Positions 51,740-59,067 of a DNA stretch of 64,000 nucleotides are shown here, piece by piece; positions within the stretch are counted from its first letter, which is position 1, and each line of letters begins with the position of its first letter. The translations under genes were made by a program, and so were the position numbers. Source of the DNA: Alistipes muris (GTDB lineage: Bacteria > Bacteroidota > Bacteroidia > Bacteroidales > Rikenellaceae); NCBI RefSeq assembly GCF_943193205.1, contig NZ_CALPDD010000007.1:1-64000 (forward strand), read 5' to 3'. A model generated the notes under the pieces. The model did no database searches and was not told the origin of the DNA. It saw nothing but the letters and a program-made list of their open reading frames with translations.

Positions 51740-51770
51740 TTGACATCCGACACTTGGGAATTTAAATTTG
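51740..51770 (+). promoter_or_regulatory. Promoter of the second integrase
   Basis: TTG at 51740-51742, 20-bp spacer, TAAATTTG at 51763-51770: both promoter halves. The start codon is 20 nt further on, supporting ATG 51791 rather than the longer frame. Confidence 0.65.
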
Positions 51771-51790
51771 CAACCCTAAAACAAGTGTCT

Positions 51791-53008
51791 ATGGAAAGAA
51801 CCTCTTTCAGTTTGCTGTTTTACATCCGCAGAACAAAACTCAACAAGGCGGGCGAAGCTCCGATCTTCATGCGTATTACGGTTAACGGCCAGCGGGCCGA
51901 TGCCTCGGCAAGACGATTCATCGAACCTCGATTGTGGAACACCGCTAAAGGCAAGGCGGTCGAAAACGGCCGCGGATGCAAAGAACTGAATTTCTACCTC
52001 GATGCCGTTTCCGCAAATATTTTACGTATTCAACGGGATATGGAACTGGAGGGAGCGGAATTATCAGCACATACGGTTCTCGACCGTTATCTGGGCAAGG
52101 AGCGTTCGGAGCGTCATACATTATTGAATGTATTTCGCGAACATAATGAAAAATGCCGGAAATTGGCCGGAATCGACCTTGCAGTCGCGACTGTCGAGCG
52201 TTACGATACTTGCCTAAGGATAACCGAAGAGTTCATCCGCAATACTTATAAAAAGAAAGACCTTTATCTGGATGAACTTCCGGATCAATTCGTCGAAGAT
52301 TTTGAATTTTATCTGAAAACCGTCCGCAAGTGTTGCCACAATACGACCACCAAGTATCTCAAAAATTTCAAAAAAATCACTCGCCTTTCGCTTTCAAGGA
52401 AATGGATGAAAAACGATCCTTTCGCCAATGTTTGTTTTCACTTGGAGAATGTCGAACGGGACTTTCTTGAAAAGCATGAGTTGAAAAAACTTCTGGATAA
52501 AACGATCGACATTCCCCGCTTGGCGCAGATTAGGGACATCTTCGCATTCTGCTGTCTGACGGGGTTGGCATTTTCGGATGTAAAACAGCTGCGAGCAGAG
52601 CATATTGCGACAGATATTAACGGGATGCAATGGATTCGCAAAACGCGTCAAAAAACCGGAAATATGTGCAATATTCCTCTGCTGGATGCAGCACGGGAAA
52701 TATTGGCTCGCTATCATAATAATCCCTATTGTCAAGCACACGATGTGCTGTTGCCCGTTTGCAGCAATCAGAAGATGAATGTTTATTTGAAAGAACTGGC
52801 CGATATCTGCGGAATCAAAAAAAGTCTTTCGACGCATGTGGCCCGGCACACGTTCGCCACGCTGACCCTTGCCAGCGGTGCGACTATCGAAACTGTTGCT
52901 AAAATGCTCGGGCACTCCGATACGAAGATGACCCGCCATTATGCCCGCATTCTCGATTCATCCATTATGCGCGATATGCAGACCGTCGCAAAGAATATGG
53001 CATTATAG
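51791..53008 (+). CDS. Tyrosine integrase/invertase (Bacteroidetes type)
   Basis: A 405-residue recombinase: N-terminal arm-binding domain (SFSLLFYIRRTKLNKAGEAPIFMRI), core-binding domain (FREHNEKCRKLAG...), catalytic domain with box II HVARHTFATL, GHSDTKMT and nucleophile Tyr in HYARI. At box I it reads TGLAFSDV, so the usual catalytic Arg is replaced by Ala; a substituted box I Arg is known in the IntDOT group. GC is intermediate. The downstream small HTH genes are typical partners. It may move the R-M island or invert DNA controlling the fimbrial operon. Confidence 0.9.
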   Translation: MERTSFSLLFYIRRTKLNKAGEAPIFMRITVNGQRADASARRFIEPRLWNTAKGKAVENGRGCKELNFYLDAVSANILRIQRDMELEGAELSAHTVLDRYLGKERSERHTLLNVFREHNEKCRKLAGIDLAVATVERYDTCLRITEEFIRNTYKKKDLYLDELPDQFVEDFEFYLKTVRKCCHNTTTKYLKNFKKITRLSLSRKWMKNDPFANVCFHLENVERDFLEKHELKKLLDKTIDIPRLAQIRDIFAFCCLTGLAFSDVKQLRAEHIATDINGMQWIRKTRQKTGNMCNIPLLDAAREILARYHNNPYCQAHDVLLPVCSNQKMNVYLKELADICGIKKSLSTHVARHTFATLTLASGATIETVAKMLGHSDTKMTRHYARILDSSIMRDMQTVAKNMAL

Positions 53009-53123
53009 AGTTTGTCGGCCATAAACGGCACACAAAGGACAGCACGTGGCAAGTGGGTGCGATTGGCTTTATTTTGCATTCGGCCCGTCTAATCGGGGAT
53101 TGTTCAACTTAATCTTATCAGTT

Positions 53124-53432
53124 ATGGAATGTAAAATGATCGAAGCGGGAGCTTACGACGAAATGTGCTCCCTGCTCCATCGCGTCTGCGAGCGTGTGGA
53201 GTATCTCGGTTCGCTGTGCCAGCCTCACAAGCCCGACAAGTGACTGACTCAAGAAGAAGTCTGCAAGGCGCTGCACATTACCAAACGGGGTTTGCAATAC
53301 TTTCGTCAGCAGGGCATCGTACCTTATACGGCGATCGGCAACAAAATCTTCATCGAGGAGGCGGACGTCCAACGTCTGCTGGCGGCCAACATGATTACCC
53401 CAAAAAGTAATGGAAGATTTCATCACGCGTAA
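53124..53432 (+). pseudogene. Excisionase-like HTH gene broken by a stop codon
   Basis: ATG at 53124 opens a frame that stops at TGA 53241-53243 after 39 codons (ending PHKPDK), then continues in the same frame to 53432 as LTQEEVCKALHITKRGLQYFRQQGIVPYTAIGNKI, a clear HTH of the excisionase type. Homologous proteins usually have Trp at the site of the stop (xKWLxxxEVC), so a TGG-to-TGA change is the simplest explanation. The 3' end overlaps the next HTH gene by 23 bases. Confidence 0.8.
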
Positions 53433-53703
53433 TTCTGCCGAGTACGTTGAGTTGCGCAAGAAGGCTCTTCAAGCCTTGAAGTCGGTCAACCGTCTGATCG
53501 ACGAGCACCGCCCGTCGATCTTCAACGAGGTGTATCTGACCGGCGAGGAGGTCCGGTGTATGTTCGGCATCAGTCGGCGCTCCCTGCAAACCTATCGGGA
53601 CGAACGGATCATTCCCTACACGACGATCGGCGGAAAGTTTCTTTATCCGCAGTCCGGGATATTCGGCGTCCTTGAACGCAACTACATGAAAAATCTGGGT
53701 TAA
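53410..53703 (+). CDS. Excisionase-type HTH protein
   Basis: A 97-residue intact paralogue of the broken gene before it: helical N-terminus with KKALQALKSVNRLIDEHRPS, then the MerR/Xis-like HTH YLTGEEVRCMFGISRRSLQTYRDERIIPYTTIGGKFLYPQSGI. It probably regulates or directs the adjacent integrase. The start overlaps the end of the previous frame. Same strand as the integrase, 400 nt downstream. Confidence 0.88.
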   Translation: MEDFITRNSAEYVELRKKALQALKSVNRLIDEHRPSIFNEVYLTGEEVRCMFGISRRSLQTYRDERIIPYTTIGGKFLYPQSGIFGVLERNYMKNLG

Positions 53704-53725
53704 ATGAGCAGGAGACAGGAGGACG

Positions 53726-54013
53726 TCAATCCTCCTGTCTCTTTTCGTATTCGATAAAATTGCTCGGGTGGATGATACATATTCGCCTGTTCGGGGTCCC
53801 GAAGTCGATTTTGATCGGATACCGATATAATATTAGATAAAACCTGTTTCCGAAAGATTTGCGGATTGCTTCTACGGCAAACAAAATTCCGGAATCGGCA
53901 TCAATAGGTTGCTCATACTGCGGGTATCGTTTTTCGATTTCCAACCTGCATCGGTCGATGTCGTCAAGCGTGAAGACTTCTCCGTCGATGATTCGCTGGA
54001 TACGAAAATGCAC
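53726..54013 (-). CDS. Hypothetical protein
   Basis: A 95-residue protein starting at GTG 54013, no family recognised. It has alternating helix and strand with EIEKRYPQYEQPIDADSGILFAVEAIRKSF. No signal peptide. It is convergent with the HTH gene (22 nt apart). It could be a small cargo gene or a remnant; coding character is only moderate. Confidence 0.5.
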   Translation of the reverse strand: MHFRIQRIIDGEVFTLDDIDRCRLEIEKRYPQYEQPIDADSGILFAVEAIRKSFGNRFYLILYRYPIKIDFGTPNRRICIIHPSNFIEYEKRQED

Positions 54014-54062
54014 CCATGTTACTTAAATGGGAATTGTTATTGTCCATACGATTCTATCTTTC

Positions 54063-54202
54063 GAACATATGACACTCCGCACGAGAAGATCGAACGCCTC
54101 GCCGCCCGGCACGGCTGGACGATCCATCGGCTCGACCGCACCATCACCGCCTCGAAAGTCTCCCGCCGCCGGCAGGAGGAGTGGATTACGACGAATTACT
54201 GA
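54063..54202 (+). pseudogene. GC-rich gene fragment (C-terminal end)
   Basis: About 140 bases with far higher GC than their surroundings encode a plausible C-terminus: HEKIERLAARHGWTIHRLDR, then SRRRQEEWITTNY and a stop abutting the R-M genes. No start or upstream domain joins to it. It looks like the tail of a chromosomal gene left at an insertion boundary. Family not recognised. Confidence 0.4.
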
Positions 54203-55387
54203 TTAAACAATATTTTGTATTCTTTTAACAGACTCTGTAAATTGTTTTAATGAGAGTATTCGTCCTCTGAAGTCTTGATCAAAAGATTTTTTGTATGGTT
54301 CCGGAACGACCAGACAGACATTTTCTCTATACATTTCCGTCAACTGATTTTTTGAAATTCCTTGTTGAAGTGTGAACAGATGCTTTCTGGGAATACGATC
54401 TGCCTCGTTCAGAATTTGCCGCCATCGGTCTTTACATGTAGTCTTGGCACCGAGAAATATCAGTTCTTCAGCCGGAAATTCAAAATTATGATAGGATTCA
54501 CCATCCGGGAATATAAAATCTGGCTTCTTATGTTCCTCTGTAATCACCTGCGTTTCAAAACGCAGGTGATTTGCATGGAATATGCTTGATAAGTGATGCT
54601 CCAATGATTTGCCTGCCCGGCTCTTTCTCCGGTTCAGAATTTGATTGGAGTAGGCAATCAAAGTTTCCACGTTCCCGAATCCCCTGCTGATTTCGGGAGA
54701 ATATAGTTTGGTTTCAAAAGATTTGAACAAATCATATTCCGTATTGATCCAAGCCAATATTGATGTGTCAGGATTATTTTGCAGAAATTCTTCAGATATA
54801 TTGTGAGCCTGCATATGGTATTTACGGGCATATGCAGCCATTAGATTTGTTTCAGGGAAATGATCGTAACGAGACAAAATTTCCTGAAACAACTGATGCA
54901 ATACATCTTCCGGGGCAGGATGGGTTTGCATAGATATAAGGGCATTGGTTTCTGTCGGACCAATACCAATAGCCTCAAGGAATGAATCAATGTCATCATC
55001 CGCAGACAGCACATATGCTTCATAATAATCCTTACTAATCTGACACAGGATAAACAAATCGCCGACGTTATCTTCAGAAAGAAATGGAAACCCTCGTCCA
55101 AAACGAGTGAGGCGATATTCGTTTCTGGTACCTTTACCGTAGTCTATGAAGCGACTTTCTGTTTCGAACGTGTTCTGCCATTTTATCATGATTGTCCGAT
55201 CCTTGTTTTCTCCTTTCAGACCAGGATGATCAAACATGATTGACCATGCATTTTTAGGCATGTAATAGCCTGCCTGATGAGCCCCGGTTGACCCAGCATC
55301 ATTGGCAGATGTAAACTTGCAGAAAGCTTTTGTGGCCTTATTGACCGTGGCAACAGCACGTCCGACCAAATTATTTGCACTCATCAT
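54203..55387 (-). CDS. EcoRII-like type II restriction endonuclease
   Basis: A 394-residue endonuclease close in length to EcoRII (about 400). The C-terminal catalytic domain shows KKPDFIFPDG, a FLGAKTTCKDRWRQILNEADRI motif and HLFTLQQGIS, the active-site region of the EcoRII-C family. The N-terminal half corresponds to the EcoRII effector domain. It would cut a CCWGG-type site unless methylated; the exact site is inferred. It overlaps the 3' end of the methyltransferase gene by 17 bases, both minus strand. Confidence 0.88.
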   Translation of the reverse strand: MMSANNLVGRAVATVNKATKAFCKFTSANDAGSTGAHQAGYYMPKNAWSIMFDHPGLKGENKDRTIMIKWQNTFETESRFIDYGKGTRNEYRLTRFGRGFPFLSEDNVGDLFILCQISKDYYEAYVLSADDDIDSFLEAIGIGPTETNALISMQTHPAPEDVLHQLFQEILSRYDHFPETNLMAAYARKYHMQAHNISEEFLQNNPDTSILAWINTEYDLFKSFETKLYSPEISRGFGNVETLIAYSNQILNRRKSRAGKSLEHHLSSIFHANHLRFETQVITEEHKKPDFIFPDGESYHNFEFPAEELIFLGAKTTCKDRWRQILNEADRIPRKHLFTLQQGISKNQLTEMYRENVCLVVPEPYKKSFDQDFRGRILSLKQFTESVKRIQNIV

Positions 55388-56621
55388 TCAACATGGATTT
55401 TACAAGGTTTCCGGCAACGTCCGTGATCAAGGGGACTATCACGGAATTTCCACATTGATGGTAAGCCTGAACTTCGGAAACAGCATCAATTATGTATCGA
55501 TCACTATATCCCATCAAACGGGCACATTCTCGGGGTGAGAGCCTTCGGGGATTTTTTCCATCGCATTGAGGAATCAGGATTTCCGAACCATCTTTATAAT
55601 ATCTGGCACTTAATGTCCGTGATATACCATTCAGGTCCGTGAGTCCATATCCGAATCCATTCCCATTGGCCTGATGTTTCTTCGCGTAATTCTGAAGATA
55701 CAGCCATAATTTATCCGTAAGGGTATATTTTGCATCAATATTCGGGTCCAGAATATTCTGGATCTTCAGATGCGGATCCTCCTTTACGGGAAAAGAGAAT
55801 GTTTCCTTTTCCTGATACAAATCCTTTCTGAATCCGACAATCATTATTCGCTCCCGATGTTGGGGTACATAATATTTCCCATCCATTATTTGATAATGAA
55901 TGTTATAACCCAATTCTTGGAGTGTATTTGATATAACATGAAAAGTCCGACCTTTATCATGAGATTGCAGATTCTTTACATTTTCGAGATAAAATGCTTT
56001 AGGGCGCTTTCTTCGGATAATCTCTGCAACATCAAAAAACAATGTGCCTTGTGTTTTGTCCAAAAAGCCATGGGCACGTCCCAGACTGTTTTTCTTGGAT
56101 ATTCCCGCAATGGAGAATGGCTGACAAGGAAATCCCGCGCATAATATATCAAAATTGTCAGGTATAAAAGCCTTTATCCGCTCCTCAGTTATATCTCCGA
56201 ACGGGACCTCGCCAAAATTAGCAAAATAGGTTTTTTGTGCATATGTATTCCATTCCGAAGAAAATACACATCGTCCTCCATGTGCCTGCATGGCCAACCG
56301 AAATCCGCCCATTCCGGCAAACAGGTCTATGAACGTAAATTTGGACCGTTCGGGAGATGGAAACGGAACATCAACGGCATCCTGGAACAATCCCTGCTCT
56401 TTTATAGACTTAAGCGTTATATCTTTTTTATCAATTGCAGGATTCAATGTACATAATATTGTCTGAAGATATTTACGACATTCTTTTCCATACGGAGAAA
56501 CCGAAGCTCTGCCGGTATTATGCATCCAATGAGTGATGACCGCCAGCATTTCATCTACATGTGGATGTGTTTTATCTGTTTTGATTTTCAGATTTTTATA
56601 TAAAATGTCAGATATTTTCAT
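55371..56621 (-). CDS. Dcm-like DNA cytosine-5 methyltransferase
   Basis: A 416-residue C5-MTase. After an N-terminal extension of about 95 residues come motif I FIDLFAGMGGFRLA, motif IV GFPCQPFSIAG with catalytic Cys166, motif VI ENVKNL, motif VIII QHRERIMIVGF and motif X GNSVIVPLI. Layout and extension resemble Dcm/EcoRII methylases. It protects the host from the overlapping endonuclease. Promoter at 56652-56659. GC about 40 percent, clearly foreign. Confidence 0.93.
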   Translation of the reverse strand: MKISDILYKNLKIKTDKTHPHVDEMLAVITHWMHNTGRASVSPYGKECRKYLQTILCTLNPAIDKKDITLKSIKEQGLFQDAVDVPFPSPERSKFTFIDLFAGMGGFRLAMQAHGGRCVFSSEWNTYAQKTYFANFGEVPFGDITEERIKAFIPDNFDILCAGFPCQPFSIAGISKKNSLGRAHGFLDKTQGTLFFDVAEIIRRKRPKAFYLENVKNLQSHDKGRTFHVISNTLQELGYNIHYQIMDGKYYVPQHRERIMIVGFRKDLYQEKETFSFPVKEDPHLKIQNILDPNIDAKYTLTDKLWLYLQNYAKKHQANGNGFGYGLTDLNGISRTLSARYYKDGSEILIPQCDGKNPRRLSPRECARLMGYSDRYIIDAVSEVQAYHQCGNSVIVPLITDVAGNLVKSMLNDECK

Positions 56622-56651
56622 CTTCGTTAATGAATTTCATTTTGTAGAATG

Positions 56652-56659
56652 CAAAGATA
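56652..56659 (-). promoter_or_regulatory. Promoter -7 element for the methyltransferase
   Basis: TATCTTTG on the minus strand, 31 nt before the start codon and 23 nt outside the vsr stop. Confidence 0.6.
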
Positions 56660-56681
56660 CGAAAATAGCAGAAAGAACCGG

Positions 56682-57104
56682 TCATATATTCTCTCGGATT
56701 TTTACGGTAAGTGCTGCAAGTGTTGCGCCTCTTTGTTTTGGTTTCAACTGACACTCCCAGATTGTTATAATCTTCCAGCCTGCGGCTCGTAATGCTTCGT
56801 TTGCTCTGTTATCTCTTTCAATATTTTTATTGATTTTATCAATCCACCAGTCTTTTCTGGTTTCGGGTATCACAAAATATTTACATCCTTCATGACCATG
56901 CCAGAAACAACCATTGATAAATACAATAGTTTTATATTTTGACAATACAATATCGGGGGATCCCGGTAAATTATGAACATTTATTCTGTATCTGAATCCT
57001 TGAGAAAACAGATATTTTCGCACCCATAATTCAGGTTGGGTGTTTTTGTTTTTTATTCGACTCATATTATAACTACGAGTTGCACTATCATGCTTATCCG
57101 CCAT
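56682..57104 (-). CDS. vsr: Very short patch repair endonuclease (Vsr)
   Basis: A 140-residue Vsr nuclease that nicks at T:G mismatches arising from deamination of 5-methylcytosine, so it accompanies Dcm-type methylation. Motifs: SRIKNKNTQPE, GSPDIVL (catalytic Asp), VFINGCFWHGHEGCKY (zinc/His) and WKIITIWECQLK. A promoter element at 57122-57129 lies downstream of an earlier ATG at 57143, so ATG 57104 is the likely start. Confidence 0.92.
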   Translation of the reverse strand: MADKHDSATRSYNMSRIKNKNTQPELWVRKYLFSQGFRYRINVHNLPGSPDIVLSKYKTIVFINGCFWHGHEGCKYFVIPETRKDWWIDKINKNIERDNRANEALRAAGWKIITIWECQLKPKQRGATLAALTVKIRENI

Positions 57105-57121
57105 GTGTAAAATATATAAAG

Positions 57122-57129
57122 CAAAGATA
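57122..57129 (-). promoter_or_regulatory. Promoter -7 element for vsr
   Basis: TATCTTTG on the minus strand, 18 nt before the chosen vsr start. Confidence 0.6.
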
Positions 57130-57192
57130 CTCATAAAAATCAATTTATATTGTCCATAAATTGCCAGATGTCGAAGTATATATGCATTTATA

Positions 57193-57229
57193 CAAGTACG
57201 GCAACGATATTCAATCGTTGCCGTACTTG
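57193..57229. terminator. Long hairpin at the end of the fimbrial operon
   Basis: A perfect 16-bp stem (CAAGTACGGCAACGAT and complement) with a five-base loop, 8 nt past the stop of the last fimbrial gene. No T tract, so it may be a protective hairpin or the relic of an element end. Confidence 0.7.
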
Positions 57230-57236
57230 ATTCAAT

Positions 57237-57404
57237 CTATTGCTCCATGTCGTCCCACCCGGGTATGATGATCGTGTCTTGCACCTGCGGGCACCATCGG
57301 ATTTCGAGTTCCTCTTTTTCGTAGACGTTGCAGGCCGCGAATGCGGAGGCGAACAACGCTGCGATGATCGCCACGAGAGCGATTCTGTTTCTCTTGTTTT
57401 TCAT
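57237..57404 (-). CDS. 55-residue lipoprotein at the end of the fimbrial operon
   Basis: ATG at 57404 to TAG at 57237: MKNKRNRIALVAIIAALF, then ASAFAACNVYEKEELEIR and a short C-terminus. The basic start, hydrophobic stretch and FAAC lipobox indicate a lipoprotein whose mature part has only about 30 residues. It begins 5 nt after the preceding lipoprotein gene, so cotranscribed. No family recognised; it could be a minor fimbrial accessory. Confidence 0.7.
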   Translation of the reverse strand: MKNKRNRIALVAIIAALFASAFAACNVYEKEELEIRWCPQVQDTIIIPGWDDMEQ

Positions 57405-57409
57405 AGACG

Positions 57410-58501
57410 TCAGTCTTTTAACAGTTCGGTGATTTCGGGATCGAGGTTGCCGCGATACTCCATGCGCTCGTCCAGGCGGCAGGCTTCGAGGAAATGGCGA
57501 CGGCCCTCCTCCTTTCGTCCCAGCCGCGCGCAGACGATGGCCTGCAGATACTCCGTCACGGCGTCTTTGGGCAGCGCGGCGAGTAGTGTCAAAGCCCGTT
57601 CATTGTAATCAAGCGAAAGATGCGCTACAACCGTATTGCGGTCATTGTAGCTGTTCAGGGTGTACAATGCTTCCGCATACTTGCGTTTTTTCAACAGTTC
57701 CACGCCCCGCATGTATGCCGTGTCCTGTTGCAACAAAGTGTCCACGAACGAGAGCATCGAAGTAACAACGTAGTCCAGCGTGTCGGAGGGCGGCAGTCGG
57801 TAGCTGCTGTCGTCGATGCCGAAGACCTTGCCTTCGAGCGTCACGGTCATGCGCTTCGAGGACTCGTCGGTCGGGACTTCTTCCGAGTAGTAGTAGGTCA
57901 TCATGCCGCGGCGTTCGACGACCGAATCCAGCCGCGCATCCTCCGGGTAGGGGAACTTCACGAAGCGGTTGAACGCGGCCTCGCGTCCGAGGGTGTCGGG
58001 ACGGAAACGTTCGACATAGGTTTCGTACTGCCAGTAGTCGCGTTGCTGGAGCAATGAAAACCTCCCGCCCCGGATTACGAGGTCTTCGAGTTCCATGCGT
58101 CCATCGGGCTTATGCAGTATGGGTGTGATCACCACGCTGCGGCTGCCTCCCAAAAGTTGCTTCGGGAGCGAGACGATGAAGTCGAGCACCACGCGCCCGT
58201 TGCGTTCGGGTACGGAGCGCATCTTCGCCGCGACGGTCACTTGTTCGATTTCAAACGACATCACGCGCTCGCCGTCCGCAAGCGTATCGACCGGCGCGAG
58301 GTAGAAGGTGCTGCTGTCGCGTTGGAGCTTCACGACCTGCGGGCGGTAGTCGGACTGCCGCTCCTGCCGCTCGGTGCGCGAGAGCTGCGACAGCCTCGGT
58401 GCCACCTGACGCCGTTGGAGCGGCCCGGTGACCGAGCAGCCGAAGAACAGGCATAGTGCGCTGACGATAAGGCTCGCCAATAGAATCTGTTTCGTCTTCA
58501 T
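57410..58501 (-). CDS. Fimbrial-operon lipoprotein with TPR-like repeats
   Basis: A 363-residue lipoprotein (signal ending LFFGC). The N-terminal part includes FEIEQVTVAAKMRSVPERNGRVVLDFIVSLPKQLLGG, and the C-terminal third has helical repeats (GVELLKKRKYAEALYTLNSY, NERALTLLAALPKDAVTEYLQAIVCARLG) resembling tetratricopeptide repeats. Its place after the DUF3575 gene is the usual one in Bacteroidales fimbrial clusters. It may act in assembly or anchoring. Start at 58501 from the signal sequence. Confidence 0.8.
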   Translation of the reverse strand: MKTKQILLASLIVSALCLFFGCSVTGPLQRRQVAPRLSQLSRTERQERQSDYRPQVVKLQRDSSTFYLAPVDTLADGERVMSFEIEQVTVAAKMRSVPERNGRVVLDFIVSLPKQLLGGSRSVVITPILHKPDGRMELEDLVIRGGRFSLLQQRDYWQYETYVERFRPDTLGREAAFNRFVKFPYPEDARLDSVVERRGMMTYYYSEEVPTDESSKRMTVTLEGKVFGIDDSSYRLPPSDTLDYVVTSMLSFVDTLLQQDTAYMRGVELLKKRKYAEALYTLNSYNDRNTVVAHLSLDYNERALTLLAALPKDAVTEYLQAIVCARLGRKEEGRRHFLEACRLDERMEYRGNLDPEITELLKD

Positions 58502-58503
58502 GG

Positions 58504-59058
58504 CTAAAAGAGGTAAGAGAACGACACACCCAGTCTGGATGGGAAGAGCGTCCAGCGGCGATAGTGGTAAAGATATTCGTCGTCCCAGTCCCCGACGGTC
58601 GGGTCGCGGCGCGTGTCGCGCGTGCGAAACAGCCCGATGCCGGCCTCCATGGCGACATTCCACCGCGTGGTGAGCATCCACGAATAGCCGTAGCTCAAGC
58701 CGATGCCGAATGCCCGGCCATCGTAGCGGCGGGTGCGGTTGCCGAGGTCGTAGCCGACATACGAAAGGTGCGCACCGACGAAGTGGCCGACAAAGGATTC
58801 GTAGGCCCAGTAGCGGCCGCCGACCTGTACTGCATGGAAGCGGGTCGAAAGATTTTCGGTTCGTATCGGATTCCAGTAGCCCGATACTTCGACCGTCCAT
58901 TTGTCTGCAACGGATACTTCGGCCCCGAGGTCGAGGGTGCCGGTCAGGGCCGCCAGGGCGTTGGCCCGCACGGCGAAGATCTGTGCCGCGGCTTTGCGCG
59001 GGGCACTCCACAGTGCTGCAAATAGCAGCATGAACAGCATGATTGTTTGTCGTTTCAT
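58504..59058 (-). CDS. DUF3575 outer-membrane protein
   Basis: A 184-residue secreted beta-barrel-like protein of the DUF3575 family. Signal peptide through AAAQ, then VRANALAALTGTLDLGAEVSVADKWTVEVSGYWNP and further alternating strands to a terminal Phe (VSFSYLF), compatible with an 8-stranded barrel. Members are encoded in Bacteroidales fimbrial operons; role unknown. It lies 9 nt from the preceding and 2 nt from the following gene. Confidence 0.85.
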   Translation of the reverse strand: MKRQTIMLFMLLFAALWSAPRKAAAQIFAVRANALAALTGTLDLGAEVSVADKWTVEVSGYWNPIRTENLSTRFHAVQVGGRYWAYESFVGHFVGAHLSYVGYDLGNRTRRYDGRAFGIGLSYGYSWMLTTRWNVAMEAGIGLFRTRDTRRDPTVGDWDDEYLYHYRRWTLFPSRLGVSFSYLF

Positions 59059-59067
59059 GGTTTTCGT

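Larger units (their letters stand above)
51552..57143. mobile_element. Putative second genomic island (integrase, HTH pair, R-M system)
   Basis: Between attR and the fimbrial operon lie an integrase, two excisionase-like genes, small orphan genes and an AT-rich EcoRII/Dcm/Vsr system. The composition and gene content indicate acquisition, perhaps in several steps. I found no second copy of the palindrome or another direct repeat marking a right boundary, so the limits are approximate. Confidence 0.45.

Noticed and set aside
53241-53243. TGA in the HTH gene as a selenocysteine or readthrough codon
   Set aside because: No downstream SECIS-like hairpin was apparent, and homologues have Trp there, so a nonsense mutation is simpler.
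51552-57236. Direct repeat marking the right end of the second island
   Set aside because: I compared sequence around 51630-51790 with 57100-57240 by eye and found no convincing repeat.
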